64,000 bases of DNA from Antedon mediterranea (GCF_964355755.1 NC_092670.1:20149201-20213200), one strand, 5' to 3'; shown: positions 1 to 12,543, counted from the first letter of the stretch. Numbers and translations are program-made. The notes: generated by a model not told the origin, from the letters alone.

Positions 1-368
1 GTGTTGTGGTCAGTTTGAAAGGTTCCTCAATGAGAACTTCATAAATCACATTACGTGATAGGCATTAAAGTTAGTGTGTGGGATTTCGTACGTAAAATAA
101 AAAACCAAGGTAAAATACAACATTTTAGAAATACAATATTTATTGTATAATTTCAAAATACTGTACACGCTTATATTTATATTAGTGTGAAAGATTGTTT
201 AATTTTACCACATATGTGAACTTAACATAATGGTTCCTATTTTATGTAAAATAAATATAAATAAATATTATGGAAAATTCAGTGATTTTTTTATTTTTCG
301 CCAAAATCATTTAAAGTGTTAAAATATGATCATGTAAGTACCACACAACCGATTAATGATATTCGAAA
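1..368. other. Intergenic / ERI2 3' flank
   Basis: AT-rich, no coding potential seen. Read on the minus strand, an AATAAA hexamer lies at 290-295, about 75 bases past the ERI2 stop, and is a good poly(A) signal candidate. A second AATAAA on the same strand lies at 139-144. Confidence 0.6.
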
Positions 369-3300
369 TTAATATGGTTTCATTCTAAAGGCTGGCCTTC
401 CTAATGAACACTTCAAAGTGCTGTTTAAAGGCGTTGTTCGAATTTGAACCGACCCTATAGATAACCTCTCCGTATTCTTAGTATTGCGAAACAATTGGAG
501 ATTTTTCTTGACAACGCTCGATTCCCATTGAAAGTAACCACACCCTTTTCTTTCTTTTGGGTTATACCCATTACTCTTTGGGCAAACGAAGAATGGGCTG
601 TTTTGGTTAGGACCTGGTTTTGATGCAACTTTTCTCTTTGTTCGTCGTCCGCATCCACACATCGGCGGCGTGATTTTCTCTTGAAGAGATGTCCGGTTGT
701 TCCACGTCGGCGTCTTCAAACAATTAGTATTACTTATCTTTAAACTGGTCGCTGAGCACCAAGTCGGGGTGGTCACAGAACTCGAGCATCTGGTATCTCC
801 AGTGTACATCCCTTTACTATTCCTTCCGTTGGAATTTGACGTCGGAGTGACGGCAACATCCTTCTTGGAAGATCTATATGGATGGCAACCAGTAGTCTGG
901 CGATCATTGGCAATTGACGAAAAGCTTCTATTCAGTGTTCCAAGACTTTTTCGAGTGTTTTTCAAGTACTTCAAAATACTGTTTGATTTTTCTGGCGGTT
1001 TGAATTCACTATGTATCTTCGAAGCATTAAAACGTATACCATTTGTAAACGGCATTTTCATAGATTGTTTTAAAGTCCGTAGAGGAGTAAATAGTTTGTC
1101 ATCAGCAGCTTTAGGCTTATCTTTATTAATCGTGTTATTTTCCTTATCATCATATTCTATAAAACAAGCATTGAGGTCTGTATTTTCAGTGTCATTGACG
1201 ATCGTAAATTCCATACAATGATTTTCAACTTTTTCACTTTTACCAACATCGTTTTCATTTTCTGTGACTTCTGTTTTTTCTTTAAATTTTCTGTTCATAG
1301 TCTCCTTCAATACGAATGTATTAAAAGGCTGAGAATAAATAAAACACATTGACCAGTTATTAAACAAAAATATATTTATTCAAAGTAAATATTTTCTAAC
1401 ATTCAATATTTCTTTAAAAATAAACTACTTTAGTCATTTAACAGTAACATATTAAATATAAAAAAACTGTCTTTCTAATTAATATTTGCAGTTTATGAGC
1501 TCAATTTAGTTTCCATTTGATTTTACTATCTTTTACCTACCATTTCAAACTGAGCTGAAGCGATTGTCTTATGCAAATCTTTACAAGCTTGTCTGCCTGA
1601 AGTATTTACATCCTTTGCTGGTGTTTGAAGGACTTTAGAGGTGTTTTTCGGCAGAGCAGGATTACTGTGGTTCTGTTTTGACAAAGAGAATTGACCAATA
1701 GTGGTGTTCGTTGATTGTCCAACACTGGTGTTCTTTGATTGACCAACACTGGTGTTCTTTGATTGTCCAACACTGATGTTCTTTGATTGTCCAACACTGG
1801 TGTTATATGATTGTCCAACACTGGTGTTCTTTGATTGTCCAACACTGGTGTTCTTTGATTGTCCAACACTGGGCTTTATTGTGGTATATGAGCTTGAATA
1901 AGTAACAGGCCTAGTGGCAGTTCCTGGTGTATGTATAGATTGTTTACCACTGGGTGTAGTTAAATGGTTCAAGCTACCAGACGCACTTGCTCTTGCAGTG
2001 TAGTTAGGGTTAGTAATCATATTCTGCATGCTACTGGATGAGGTGCTAGGCCTCTGTAAACATTGTTCAATTACAGTATTCTCTTTATGTGCTGATGAGA
2101 TTTGATTGCTTGACGATGATCTTGTAAGTCCAGAGGATGATCTGCCTTTATCAAGAGTCTTAGTAATGCTCATTTGGCAACCATCACAGATCATTTTCCA
2201 TGCTAACTGTGAAGTGTTTCTTGCATCATCCAATCCTAAAGAAAAGAGAATCAAATAAGTATTGGTAAACAAAATTCAATGTTAATTGAAACACATTTTT
2301 CTTTTTCTTCTATTTTTTTACAGTGCCTCAGTGTTCGCCAGTGTAGCATAGCAAAAAGCTATACAACCCTTATTGCTACACATTTCTAAAATTGTGTAGC
2401 AAAAAACACAATACAAAACTATGTTTCTCGACTTAAAAATCAGTTTGATTAGCAATATTTTTTATATTTAAATGAAATTTTTCCTTGCTGTCTCTGAGAA
2501 AAGCGCTATATAAATCACTATAATAATAATAAAACTGTAAAATAAATGTATGTACAGTATTTTTTTGTTTGCAAAGTATACCAACAGATCATTTCTATTT
2601 TTTATACTGTATTGGTGACATCACAAAAGCTTATTGAAATTTGTCTTCAATATTGGCCAAAATATTAAACAGAATACCCCTCTGTATATTTCCAAGCTTT
2701 ATTAATAAATGTTTTCCAACATAGACAAAGCCTCCATTTTTATATTGTTATATGCATGACTGGATGAGAAATGTTTCAATTTTTATGGTCAAGATGGTTG
2801 ATTGTGTTTAGGCTGTACAGAAAAATCGTGACAAAAACAACTGCCCACCTGAATGTTGTCGTCCCTCAAACTGAATTCCCACATCCTGTAAAGCTCCATT
2901 CAAACCATTCGGTTTTCTTTGATAAAAATTCTGCAAGAAACAAACGTTTACTGTAGTGTATGTTACACAGTGAACTCTTCCAAAACTGAGAACCCTGGGT
3001 CGGCTCTGAATATCTAGGTTTATAGAAGGACAGTTAATGAACTCACTTTTGGCTATCAATGGCAATATGTCTTAAACAAGATAAGAAATATAACCAGTAA
3101 AGTATCAATTATTCTTTAACTAACTGTACATTCGAATGAAAGTTCATACATAGTGGTATAAATATAACCATGACCAAGGATTGGAATTACCATCCTTATT
3201 TATAGTGTAATCTTCTGACCGACATCACCAGGTCATATAGAAGGTCACACATCCTCATAACACTCATAGGATTCTTCTAGTGAAAATTCAAGGTATGTTG

Positions 3301-5511
3301 AATTTGTGCTGTAAGTTTGTTTAAAAACACTTTATAGTTGTACTGTACCTTGTAAGTAGCTCTGAGATCAATCCAACTTTCAAGTACTGGTGGTTTATAA
3401 ATCTGTTTACGAAGACACTCTCTTTGTAAACACATCCCAAGATCCCAATCTACAAAACATAAGCAGACATATAAAGCTCTGTCTACACTATCAAACTTTA
3501 TGTGACAACAAAATGTGCCCATATATGACATCATATTACTACCATATTTGGAAACATCACTTTTTTTATGTGTTACAGTCTTATATACAAGTCTTACTTA
3601 TGTAACCCTGTCATTTCTAAACCCACCTGACCATGTTACAAAGGTACAAAGCTTCTTATCCTCTTTTGTGACATGGTAATCCATATCATATTCTGCAGCC
3701 AACTTTTTCAACCATCTCAGAAACTGACTCAAAATCACAGATATTGGTGCTCCACTTTCTACCATATCCTATTAAAAAAACATGAGAAATTTTGAGCATC
3801 ATTAAAAACTACAAAATTATGGCATTGTCTTTTTAGGATTTGGAGTGCGATCACTTGCCTAACACAGTGATAAAATGCCTTTGAGGTGTGCAGCACACTT
3901 AAGCCTGTTTTCCAGTTGACGTTATTTGACGCTATCGTCGTTGATCGTTAACAGTTCAACGACGATCGTTTGCAAGCGATCAAGTTGAAATGATAATAGC
4001 GAGTGTCTTTTCCTGTAAATCGTTAACATTTCAATGTTTACGTAGATGATCGCCGATTATTGTTAACGATAGCGTCGACAGGAAAACAGGCTTTACATTT
4101 CTAAACTTCTACACACAGTACACCTGAATGTATTTAGGAGTGCAATAATATGTAGCAGTAAATCCGGAATTTTCAAACGACACGGGCTGATTATACAATA
4201 TGTGATTGTGTAAAGTTTCAATAGACTATGAAAATACCTGTTAAGCTTTGTCTACACTATCAAACTAGTTTGACAAAAAAAAGTGTGATGTGCTCAAATG
4301 TGGTAGACCGTAGTATGCTTAAACATGGTAGTGATAATACATATGTCCATATATGGGCACATCACATTTTATTGTCACATAAAGTTTGATGGTGTAGACA
4401 GAGCTTTATTCTATTCTGCATGTCATACATGTATTCCAAACAATGTCCATTGGCGCAGTTTACCTGGGTAATGCCTGTAAACTCGGTACAAAACTTGCTT
4501 AGTTGTGGCTTTTCCATTGGTAGAACATAAGAATGGAACTCATCTACAATCGCACCAGTTGATGTGTTTAACAGAACTGCTGGGAATTCAACTAAAAGAA
4601 AAATAATGAATATTTTTATATGTTGTGGACCTAGACTTTAATAAAACATTTAGAAATGAGTATGTTACAGCCTAAATAATATATAATACTGTATGGCTCT
4701 CCAAGCAACAAATGGAAACCACTTACTTATCTCTTGGCCTGTGTTCATCTGTTTCTCTTTCCAACAAGTTGATTCAAAATCTATCACTATCAGGAACATA
4801 AATTCTTGAGCTTTCAAATAAAAAGTATGAACACAGGTAAATTATTACTGTATATTAATTTATTTCTGAAGCAAAATGATTTCTTTGAATCAAAATGATT
4901 AAATTTTTGTAAACATTAACAGTGCTTCCTGAGACTGCAGTAGATAGATTAAAAAGATCTAATATACTGTACTGTATGCAAGGTAGGTGTGTATGATTTG
5001 ATAGTCCCTGTAAAAACAATAGAAAAAATGTATTTTTACCATTTAAAAACATAAAAATCAAAATAATGTTTAAATCATTTTAACTTACAACACTTTTGAG
5101 CCTTTTTTAAATCTCTGGCATTTTGAGAAGAAGATGAATGTCTACGGAGCAATCCAAGTTCCCTGAAATAATAATATGCATCCATTTTATAATTATTCAT
5201 GATCTAAGTAGGCCTGCTGCATTATCTTTCTATCAAAAAGTCTGGCATAATACTTTTTATCTTCTTGTTTATCTCTCTGTGAATGTCATGACTTCACCAA
5301 ATATTGTGTAAAATGTTCCAAAGTAATTAAAAAATAGAGATGGCATTTCTATTTTTTATTTACAGCACTTTAATTACTTAATGCTGATAATAATAGATAT
5401 TTTCATTATTACATAATTATATTATATTTTATATATCACATAATTGTTCAGGTCTAAAATAATTTATAAATGTGTTATACTGAACCTGGCAATTTCCTTT
5501 GCTGTCTTCAT
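369..5511 (-). CDS. ERI2: ERI1 exoribonuclease 2 (ERI2/EXOD1)
   Basis: Predicted 3'-5' exoribonuclease of the DEDDh (ERI1-like) family. Nine exons, in coding order: 5486-5511, 5089-5162, 4727-4810, 4464-4591, 3627-3768, 3349-3449, 2849-2930, 1541-2235, 369-1328. They join in frame to 763 residues. Exo I is DFEST (D44, E46). Exo II is the TWSDWDLG region (about residue 152). Exo III is HSGLDD (H about 209, D about 214), so all catalytic residues are present. A GRF zinc finger follows near residues 666-715 (CGCGRR...PFFVC...GCGYFQW). The start MKTAKEIARELGLLRR lines up with vertebrate ERI2. The linker between the nuclease and the zinc finger is long and Ser/Thr/Asn-rich and carries an 8-residue tandem repeat. 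Family knowledge: ERI-type enzymes trim structured or small RNA; the exact substrate here is inference. The donor of the eighth exon could lie 6 bases further downstream. Confidence 0.93.
1690..1880 (-). repeat. 24-bp coding minisatellite in ERI2
   Basis: About eight tandem copies of a 24-base unit encode the octapeptide TSVGQSKN with small variations (SYN, ISV, TTIGQF). It lies at about residues 330-395, between the nuclease and the GRF finger. The unit is a multiple of three, so copy number can change without breaking the frame. Confidence 0.95.
3471..3557. mobile_element. MITE family A, truncated copy
   Basis: Starts AAGCTCTGTCTACACTATCA and runs to the internal CCATATTTGG motif. It is one terminus of the most abundant small element in the window and lies in an ERI2 intron just upstream of the exon at 3349-3449. 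Confidence 0.8.
3901..4093. mobile_element. MITE with AAGCCTGTTTTCC ends
   Basis: About 193 bp with inverted ends AAGCCTGTTTTCC and GGAAAACAGGCTT. The interior is rich in partly palindromic GATCGTTAAC-like words. It lies in an ERI2 intron. I see no second copy in this window, so the family is not confirmed. Confidence 0.7.
4243..4408. mobile_element. MITE family A, complete copy
   Basis: About 166 bp with both ends: AAGCTTTGTCTACACTATCA at the left and TGTAGACAGAGCTT at the right. The interior shows the hallmark words AATATGGTAGTGAT and ATATGGGCACATCACA. It lies in the ERI2 intron between 3768 and 4464 and serves as the reference copy for this family. Confidence 0.9.
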
Positions 5512-6560
5512 TTTAAGAAATGCTGCTACTAAAAAAAAGTACATTGTTACTATAGTGACCTGTTTTCTGTTCTACAGTAACAACCCCAAGCCAAGACTCT
5601 ACTAGCTAAGTAAAGTACTCTAGTAGAGTACTTAGCTAGTAGTAGAAGGAACATCGAAACACAAACAAATATTATTATCATTATTGTAAATGGCATATCG
5701 TACACATATGTTATGGTTATCATCATAAATTCATATATATATTGATTGAATATTGTTCACAAGAAACTAGTAAGCTGCATATTTGGCGTGCTGATCCTTC
5801 CTAGCCATACCTAGCAAGGCTAGCCTCCTCCTCTTACGCAAGGCTAGGAAGGAGGGGCCCGGTGAACCCGGCTGGCTTAGCTAGCCTTAGTACTAGGCCT
5901 AGTAGTAGGCCTACTACTACTAGCTAGGCCTACTACTACTCTAGCCTAGTTAGGCGGCCTAGGCCTAACTAGGCCCTAGACTAGGGCCTAGCTAGTAAAA
6001 CTAAAAGTAGTAGTAGCCTGCTGTACTGCATTGCATACTTAATTACGTTATCTAGGCGGGTAGCCATCTAGGCCTAGGCCTACTCTTAATATATAATCCA
6101 ATCATCGTATACACACCGCATAGCTATTTATCGGAGCAGAATTATAAATTTTATTAAATAATAATAATATCAGAAACATTTTCTCCGCATATTTTTCACA
6201 CCATATATTTATAATAATCATGCATCGTGAAAAAAACAACTTTTGAAACATCGCGCGCCACCGAGAGAGGGAGCCATTTGTTGTGGCGCTGTTGTCGTTG
6301 GTGGTGGTGGACTAGGCCTAGGCCTCTAGGGAGAAAAACATTTATTTTACTTTCCAGCCTCCCTACTACTAAGATAGGTCTATTAATTAATAATACGTTT
6401 TGCAATGTTTATATATAATAACTGTGATTACCACAAAAAAAAAACCTGGCATAATTAATAGGGCTAGTATTGTGGCCTCTTCCAAAACTATTCTCAATTC
6501 ACAAGCTAGGCAGAGTGAGTGGAGTGTGTGTGTGTGAGCTGCTGCAGTGTGTGTGTGTGC
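5512..6560. other. ERI2 upstream region, palindrome-rich
   Basis: No coding signal. 5590-6090 is dense in AGGCCTA, CTAG and CTACTA words, many self-complementary. A clear hairpin has arms CTACTAGCTAAG (5599-5610) and CTTAGCTAGTAG (5631-5642) around an inner AGTACTC...GAGTACT palindrome. The ERI2 promoter must lie here, but no core motif is distinctive. Confidence 0.5.
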
Positions 6561-7980
6561 CTAATAAACCACTTGTTTGGTTTAGATACATTGACGACAT
6601 CTTCATGATCTGGACCCATGGTGAAGATAATTTGGAATCTTTTCTTCTCAATATTAATTCAGCCCACCCAACTATCAAATTTACAGCAGCTACCAAATCC
6701 ACTAGCTAGTAGACTAGTAGTAGCGTTGATTTTTTGGACACTATAATAGTGACCATAAAAAATGGTACACTCAAAACTGACCGATTCCGTAAACCCACAG
6801 ATAAAAATATGTACCTGCTCCCTAGCAGTTGTCATCCCCGACACTGTACTAAAAACATACCGTACAGTCAAGCATTACGTATCAGACGTATCTGTTCTTT
6901 AGATTTAGATTTTCAGAATGGTACCGAAGAACTAACCGGACATCTCCGGAATAGAAATTACAAGAAAGAATACATCGAAACTGCTATAAAGAAAGCAAAG
7001 ATATTCCTCGATGTCAAACACTGACGTACAAACCATGTCAGCCAAAAAATTCGACCAGAGTGCCATTGGTCACAACCTATCACCCTAGGTTTCCTCCATT
7101 ACGGGCTATTATTGAGAAACATATGCCCATTCTACAGTCCACAGAACATCTCAGGACTGTTTTTCCGGAACCACCCATTATTGCATTTCGTAGACCTCCC
7201 AACCTTCGTGATATATTAGTCAGATCCAAATTTAAGAGTGAAATTAACTCTCATGACAGCCAAAATTTGGGCAGTCACCTTTGCGGAAAATCTTGCAAAA
7301 CTTGTTCATTGGTTGATTCTACTGAAAAATTTAAGAGTAATCAAACTGGCCACATTTTTCGGATAAGACAATCAATTACCGTAATTGTCTAATCAAAAAC
7401 ATCATTTATCTCATGATACTGTAATATTTGTGGCAAACAGTACGTCGGAGAAACAAAAAACACTCTCCATATGAGAATGACACAACACGATCAGCTATCA
7501 AAACATTAAAGCATGATCAACCTGTAGCCGAACATTTTAATTCAGCTGGTCACTCGATTGCAAATTTCAGAGTTATTGCAATAGACCACGATGTCAAATA
7601 GAGCGACAAAACTCGCAAAGACAAAGAAAACCACTGGGAATTACAACTTAAAACCACAAAACCTTTTGGACTTAGCATTAGGAACATACTCCCAGATCGA
7701 TAAAATTATTTCATTGACTACCAAAATTTAAGTTTCAATATTAACCACCATTTAAGCTGTTTTTTAGTTTCATTCCAAAATTGTTTATATCAGCACTTGC
7801 CAGCTCTTATACTATGACGTTATCCAAATTCCTTCCATTGCACTGATGAAGGGCTAGTGTTGCCCGAAAGCTCTGCTAACTTTTCTGGCTGTTTTACTTA
7901 TCGTTTTAATTTAGCTTTTCGCTTTTTTTTTTTTATCTTCATTGAGATCCAGCCACTGATACCCACAGGGTTGTCATTTT
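6561..7980 (+). mobile_element. Penelope-like retroelement, 5'-truncated, decayed
   Basis: The reading begins just before the reverse transcriptase catalytic box FRYIDDIFMIW (about 6580-6615). It continues through the RT thumb region (DFLDTIIV, FRKPTDKNMYL), then a C-terminal GIY-YIG endonuclease fragment (KQYVGETKNTL, about 7430-7460) and the tail NHWELQLKTTKPFGLS near 7640. In-frame stops near 6710 and 7022, and frame changes around 7030-7060 and 7390-7470, show it is dead. The YIDD RT plus GIY-YIG combination is diagnostic of Penelope-like elements. The 3' part carries a hammerhead-like motif. Two shorter antisense pieces of the same 3' end lie at 18641-18691 and about 49555-49700. Confidence 0.88.
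7843..7879 (+). ncRNA. Hammerhead ribozyme-like motif
   Basis: Core CTGATGA (7843-7849) is followed by a stem II candidate GGGC/GCCC (7851-7854 with 7862-7865), GAAA (7866-7869) and a short AGC/GCT hairpin ending in TA, the expected cleavage dinucleotide type. Hammerheads are known in Penelope-like elements. Against activity: one extra A sits between the core and stem II, and the first stem I pair (A opposite A) does not form. Treat it as a candidate, possibly degenerate. Confidence 0.45.
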
Positions 7981-8161
7981 TTCAGTTATTTGCCGTTGGA
8001 TTTATAACATAATGTATACATTTTTTGGTAGTAATTACTAACCATAAATTTTTATAAAGCCAACATATCTTTATTTGTCTTTTATTTACTTTTTAAACAA
8101 TTTAAATATTCATTCTCCATCTACGTAGGCTTGTCAAGTCCAGATTCCACAAAAAAGGAAA

Positions 8162-11100
8162 ATGGAATACTTCAAAGTTGGTACTGAGTTTTCATCTTTT
8201 GCTGAGATAAAATCCCGAATAGAGCTTTTACAAAACACTACATATGCTCAATTTTATATTAAAGATTCCAGAACAATTGAGTCTGATTTAAAACGTAGAG
8301 TAACTCGAAGGTTTGTCAAACCTGAGCTGAAATATGTCAATCTGACTTTCTTATGTATTGCTGCTGGGAAATTTAAGTCCAAATCCAAAGGTTCTAGACC
8401 AAATCAGAAGTAAGTAAATCTAAGTTAAAAAAACTTATCTCAATAGGACCATATAGTATTTATTTTTACATTTACATTAGAATACATAATTAGATATAAA
8501 AAATGTATAGAATGGGACTTTAAACATCTAAGAACTGATTTTTACTTCAACCAAATAAGTTGTTTAATTTACTTTGTGGTGTTTCAGAACATTCAAACAA
8601 GATTGTCAAGCAGGAATCAAGTTATCAGTTTCGAAGGATGGCAATACCCTCAAAGTTATTAGCTTTATTGAGGATCACAATCATGAATGTACTAAGGTAA
8701 GGCTCTGTCTACACTATCAAACTTTATGTGACAATAAAATGTGATATGCCATGATGATGTCATATCACTACCATATTTAAGCATCACTACCATATTTGGA
8801 CACATCGCACTTTTTTTGTCAAACTAGTTTGATAGTTGAAAGGCTTACTGAACTGACTACCACAGTCTCAGATTATGATGTCACATGTTAATTAAGCTCT
8901 GTCAACCTATCAAACTAGACTAGACAAAAAACCAAATATGGTAGTGATATGATGTCATTGTGTCCATATGGGCACATCACATTTTTTTGTAGTATATGAA
9001 AATCAACGTTCCAGATACTTATAGCAGCAGCAGCAGGTTAACATCACCACGTTATGTCTCTTTTTATTTTAGCTTGGTTTTGAAAGTCTTCCTCAACAAA
9101 GACGATTGAGTGAAGCAGTGAGGGAAGAGGCTGTGAAGCTGTTTGAGATGGATTGTAACCGTAAGCAAGTGCAAAATCACCTACAGAAGATTACAGGCAA
9201 AGTTATTATAAGACGAGACATAACTAATATTAAGCAACAATTTATGAAGGATAAAACGAAAAAAAGCAATGTTGAAGAAGTTGTGAAAAAATTGAACAGA
9301 ATTCAAGGTGTGTTTTTTTCTATGTATAAAGCTCTGTCTACACTATCAAACTTTATGTGAAAAAAAAAATGTGATGTGCCCATATTATATGGACATGATC
9401 ACTACCATATTTGGACATATCACTACCATATTTGGACACAAGACATCCAATTTGTTATAAGCACATCCCTATTGATAATGAATTTGCATTGAGCAGTTCA
9501 AAATGTTTAAAAACCTAATGACATATGCTTTATTCTGTTTCTTTTTTGTCCTTGGTGTAAAGGTGGTTCATTTTAGAAGCAAATCGCTTTTTGTTCGTCG
9601 TCTTGTTGTAAATTTTTATTTTATTAATTAAAGACGTATTGGCCCCCTGAAAAATAATTTGTAAAATGTTTATTGTTGAATATGCCATTTTATTGTCGCA
9701 TAATAGTTATCCACACAAATTTGATATAAAAAAAATGTACAACAAACTGTAATTTAAAGCACAAATGGTGAAATTGGCATTATGTTATTTTATAAGTGAA
9801 AACATTGTTTTTTTTCTACGGAAGTGATTAACTTTTTTAAATAACCTATTCAAAGTCTGATTTAATTAATCTTCTTTTTTCATGTTTTTGGGGGACAATA
9901 CATCTTTAATTTAAATGTGATCTGAAAGTTTAAAACATTTTTGTTTATTATTAGGGTCGACAACTAAGGTTTCAGTGGATGATGATTATAACTTATTAGG
10001 AATTTATTACCAAGACAAGGTAATGAAGGAAGCATTTGCAGCCTTTCCAGAAATAGTTTTCATTGATGCAGTTGCAACTTACAAACTTGATGAGCTAAAA
10101 ATGCCATTTAACTTGTATATAATAGTAGGAGAAGATGGAAATGGCCAGAGTGAAGTATTTGCTACGTTTCTTGTTTCTAGTGATGCAAAACATGTCATCT
10201 CAAAGATGATCCAAACTTTTAAATGTCACAATCCCAACTGGTCAAAGGTTAAATCAATCATGACAGATAAGGACTTCACTAAAAGACACATTCTTGGAAA
10301 CGAGTTTCCAGAGGCAAATATAATGATTTGCCTTTTCCATGTTTTTCGTGTAATTCAACGGGAAATAACAACAAAGATGGGAATTAATCTTACTGAGAGA
10401 AACATCTGCTTAGAAATTATTCAGAAAATGGTTCATGCCAATTCTGAAGAAATATACGAGGCTGCGTACGAAGCATTGAAAATGACTCGTTTGTCGTGTG
10501 TTATACAGTATTTTGAAAAGAATTGGCATGGAAGCCATCATGAATGGGTTGAAGGTTTTAAGGGAGATGACTTGACCTTTTTAAACCGGATAAATAATAA
10601 GTTAAAAACTTTAAGTCAATTGGTCAATGAAGTTTGCCAACAGCAGTCAAGTCTTCACCAATTCTACTGTGACTTTTTATTCTTCTTAAAATCAACTAGG
10701 CAAGTCCATGACAGCAATTCTTTGAATAATGTTGGACATACTTGGTCAGTGGGCATTTGTCGGACAGGATCAGCAGAAGAAAAATATAAGGCATTGCTGA
10801 CACCATATGCTTTTATGTATGTGATGCAACAGTTAGAAGAGTTACCGAATAATGTAATTGTAGTTGAAGAACATCCAGATGGCCGCTACAGTATTGAGTT
10901 GGAATCCTCACATCTGAATGTTTCAACATCAGACTGTGAATGTGTTTTCAGGTATTTATTAGAGAACGGTATGGTGTAATAGTAAAAGGCAAGTGGGAAG
11001 CATGGGTTCGGGACCTGTCTGTGTCATATTGCTTGTATCCTTAATCAAGATATTCTCATTGATAACTGAATTTTTTTTATCATCAATTGACTTGTTATAT

Positions 11101-12543
11101 ATTTTACTGGAATTTATTATGTTTACCTCATTTTCTTGAAGGAAGAAATAAATGTTAAGTTGAATTGAATTGAATTGAATTGCTTTGTCCTTCAGATACA
11201 TTGCATGTGCAACAATAAAACAGTTGGTACTGTATAATATTCAAAAAGATCAAAAGGTATCATCTCCTAGTGGTGATCTTGCTGCTGTACTGCGTTTGGG
11301 GCATGTGTCCTTCCTTCCACATCCGCTTTTGATCTAAAATAAAATTAAAAAATTATCTTTTCCTTTGCCTTAGAAAAATCGATCATATTTTGTTTTGTAT
11401 TTTTTGATATTTTCCTTGAAAAATACATGGTAATACAAAATAATTTTTGTATATACAGGTCAGCCATGCAGCTACCATGTCGACACATATTTGCTGTCAG
11501 AAGTATTGAAGGCCAAGATTTATTTGATGAGGAACTTTGCAACCCACGATGGTCAATTGAATATTACAAAGAAAAACATGCACTTAACGATGAGATTGAA
11601 TCAAGTATTTATAATCTAGACAACGAGGTTGTAGAAGAAGCACAACAAGAAGTAACAATTATTACTCAAGCCGAGAAATATCATAAAGCCTTTATGGTTT
11701 GTGAAAACCTGTCAACGCTCGTCTCGAAGTCACCATCGGATCAGTTTAAATACCAGTGTGATATGCTTCAACGAATTTATAATGCATGGAATGATGGGAT
11801 ACGTGTAGGAATACATACCATTAATGGTAAGTTGGCCCAGTGACAAAAAATAGGGAATTAAGTTCTGTACCTAATATCCTAACTTCTGCTTGTATTTTCC
11901 AAAACATATAGAGATACAGGTGTAGGTGGGAGTGGTGGTGCTGACTGAGGTTTCTTTATGTTTATAAGCTGACCTATACTTTACTAATACTGTTCACAAA
12001 TTATCTATTATCATTAGATGAAACAACTGGATGCACTGATATTGATGTTCTAGAACAGTCTAGTATTGACAATGGTAAGTCAAAGATATCAATTTTTAAA
12101 ACTGATCTTCTACAATAGTATCATCATCAGAGTGATAATATCTTAAAGCTAAGCAAACTGCTTAACAGGAACACATTATTTGATTCCTATTATTGCATAT
12201 ACTTATGTATTAAGTTTTAGACAACTGAATGCTGTGCTTATTTTTATTGATTAATATTTTACCCCTTTTTTTTTAAAGGTTTAATTTAGTGGTGTTTACC
12301 TTAAGTGATGCTTACCTTAAGTGAAATAAGGAGGCAAAGAGTATTACTCGTATAGGCTGCATCCTCTCATAGTTTTTATGTGCGATTCATATGTTCGTTG
12401 GACTTGAAATAATTCAACAAAGTTAATTAATTTTATTGTTTATTTTAGAAAACTCCAGGATAAATCTTCCATTGGCTGATCGAAAGCGGAGTGCCAATTT
12501 ACCGATTAGCTCGCCCTCAAAACGCACCAAAGAAACAACCTAA
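8162..12543 (+). CDS. ZSWIM3-like MULE-transposase-derived SWIM zinc-finger protein
   Basis: Seven exons: 8162-8409, 8588-8696, 9073-9307, 9955-10951, 11459-11826, 12018-12074, 12449-12543, joining in frame to 702 residues. Residues 1-119 resemble the FAR1-like N-terminal region (HNHECTK at its end). Residues about 200-340 are a MULE-type transposase core, with D in FIDAVATY and D in IMTDKDF, then CLFHVFR. A SWIM finger is split across an intron: CEC at the end of the fourth exon and CRH early in the fifth (CxC...CxH). The tail is basic with a possible nuclear signal (DRKRS, SPSKRTK). It is intact, multi-exonic and lacks flanking inverted repeats that I can see, so domestication is likelier than a live transposon. 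ZSWIM3/ZSWIM1 is the closest known type; its molecular role is poorly known and I infer none beyond possible DNA binding. Confidence 0.87.
8701..8850. mobile_element. MITE family A copy
   Basis: GCTCTGTCTACACTATCA at the left, internal TCACTACCATATTT repeats, and TTTGTCAAACTAGTTTGATA at the right. It begins 5 bases after the exon end at 8696, so it abuts the splice donor of the ZSWIM3-like gene. Confidence 0.8.
8894..8990. mobile_element. MITE family A, partial copy
   Basis: AAGCTCTGTCAACCTATCAAACTAG followed by the ATATGGTAGTGATATGATGT and ATATGGGCACATCACA words. The far inverted end is missing. Same intron as the copy at 8701. Confidence 0.7.
9329..9440. mobile_element. MITE family A, partial copy
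   Basis: AAGCTCTGTCTACACTATCA start with two tandem ATCACTACCATATTTGGACA words, lacking the opposite end. It begins about 20 bases after the exon end at 9307. Confidence 0.75.
9628..9909. mobile_element. TTAA-flanked MITE family B
   Basis: About 280 bp bounded by TTAA on both sides. The left end is AAAGACGTATTGGCCCCCTG and the right end is GGGGGACAATACATCTTTAA. The interior has a conserved GGAAGTGATTAACTTTT block and AAAGTCTGATTTAATTAATC. TTAA target duplication is typical of piggyBac- or Kolobok-type transposases. It lies in the intron before the large exon of the ZSWIM3-like gene. Confidence 0.85.

Noticed and set aside
697-1221. 174-codon plus-strand frame
   Set aside because: Antisense shadow of the last ERI2 exon, which has clear GRF finger homology.
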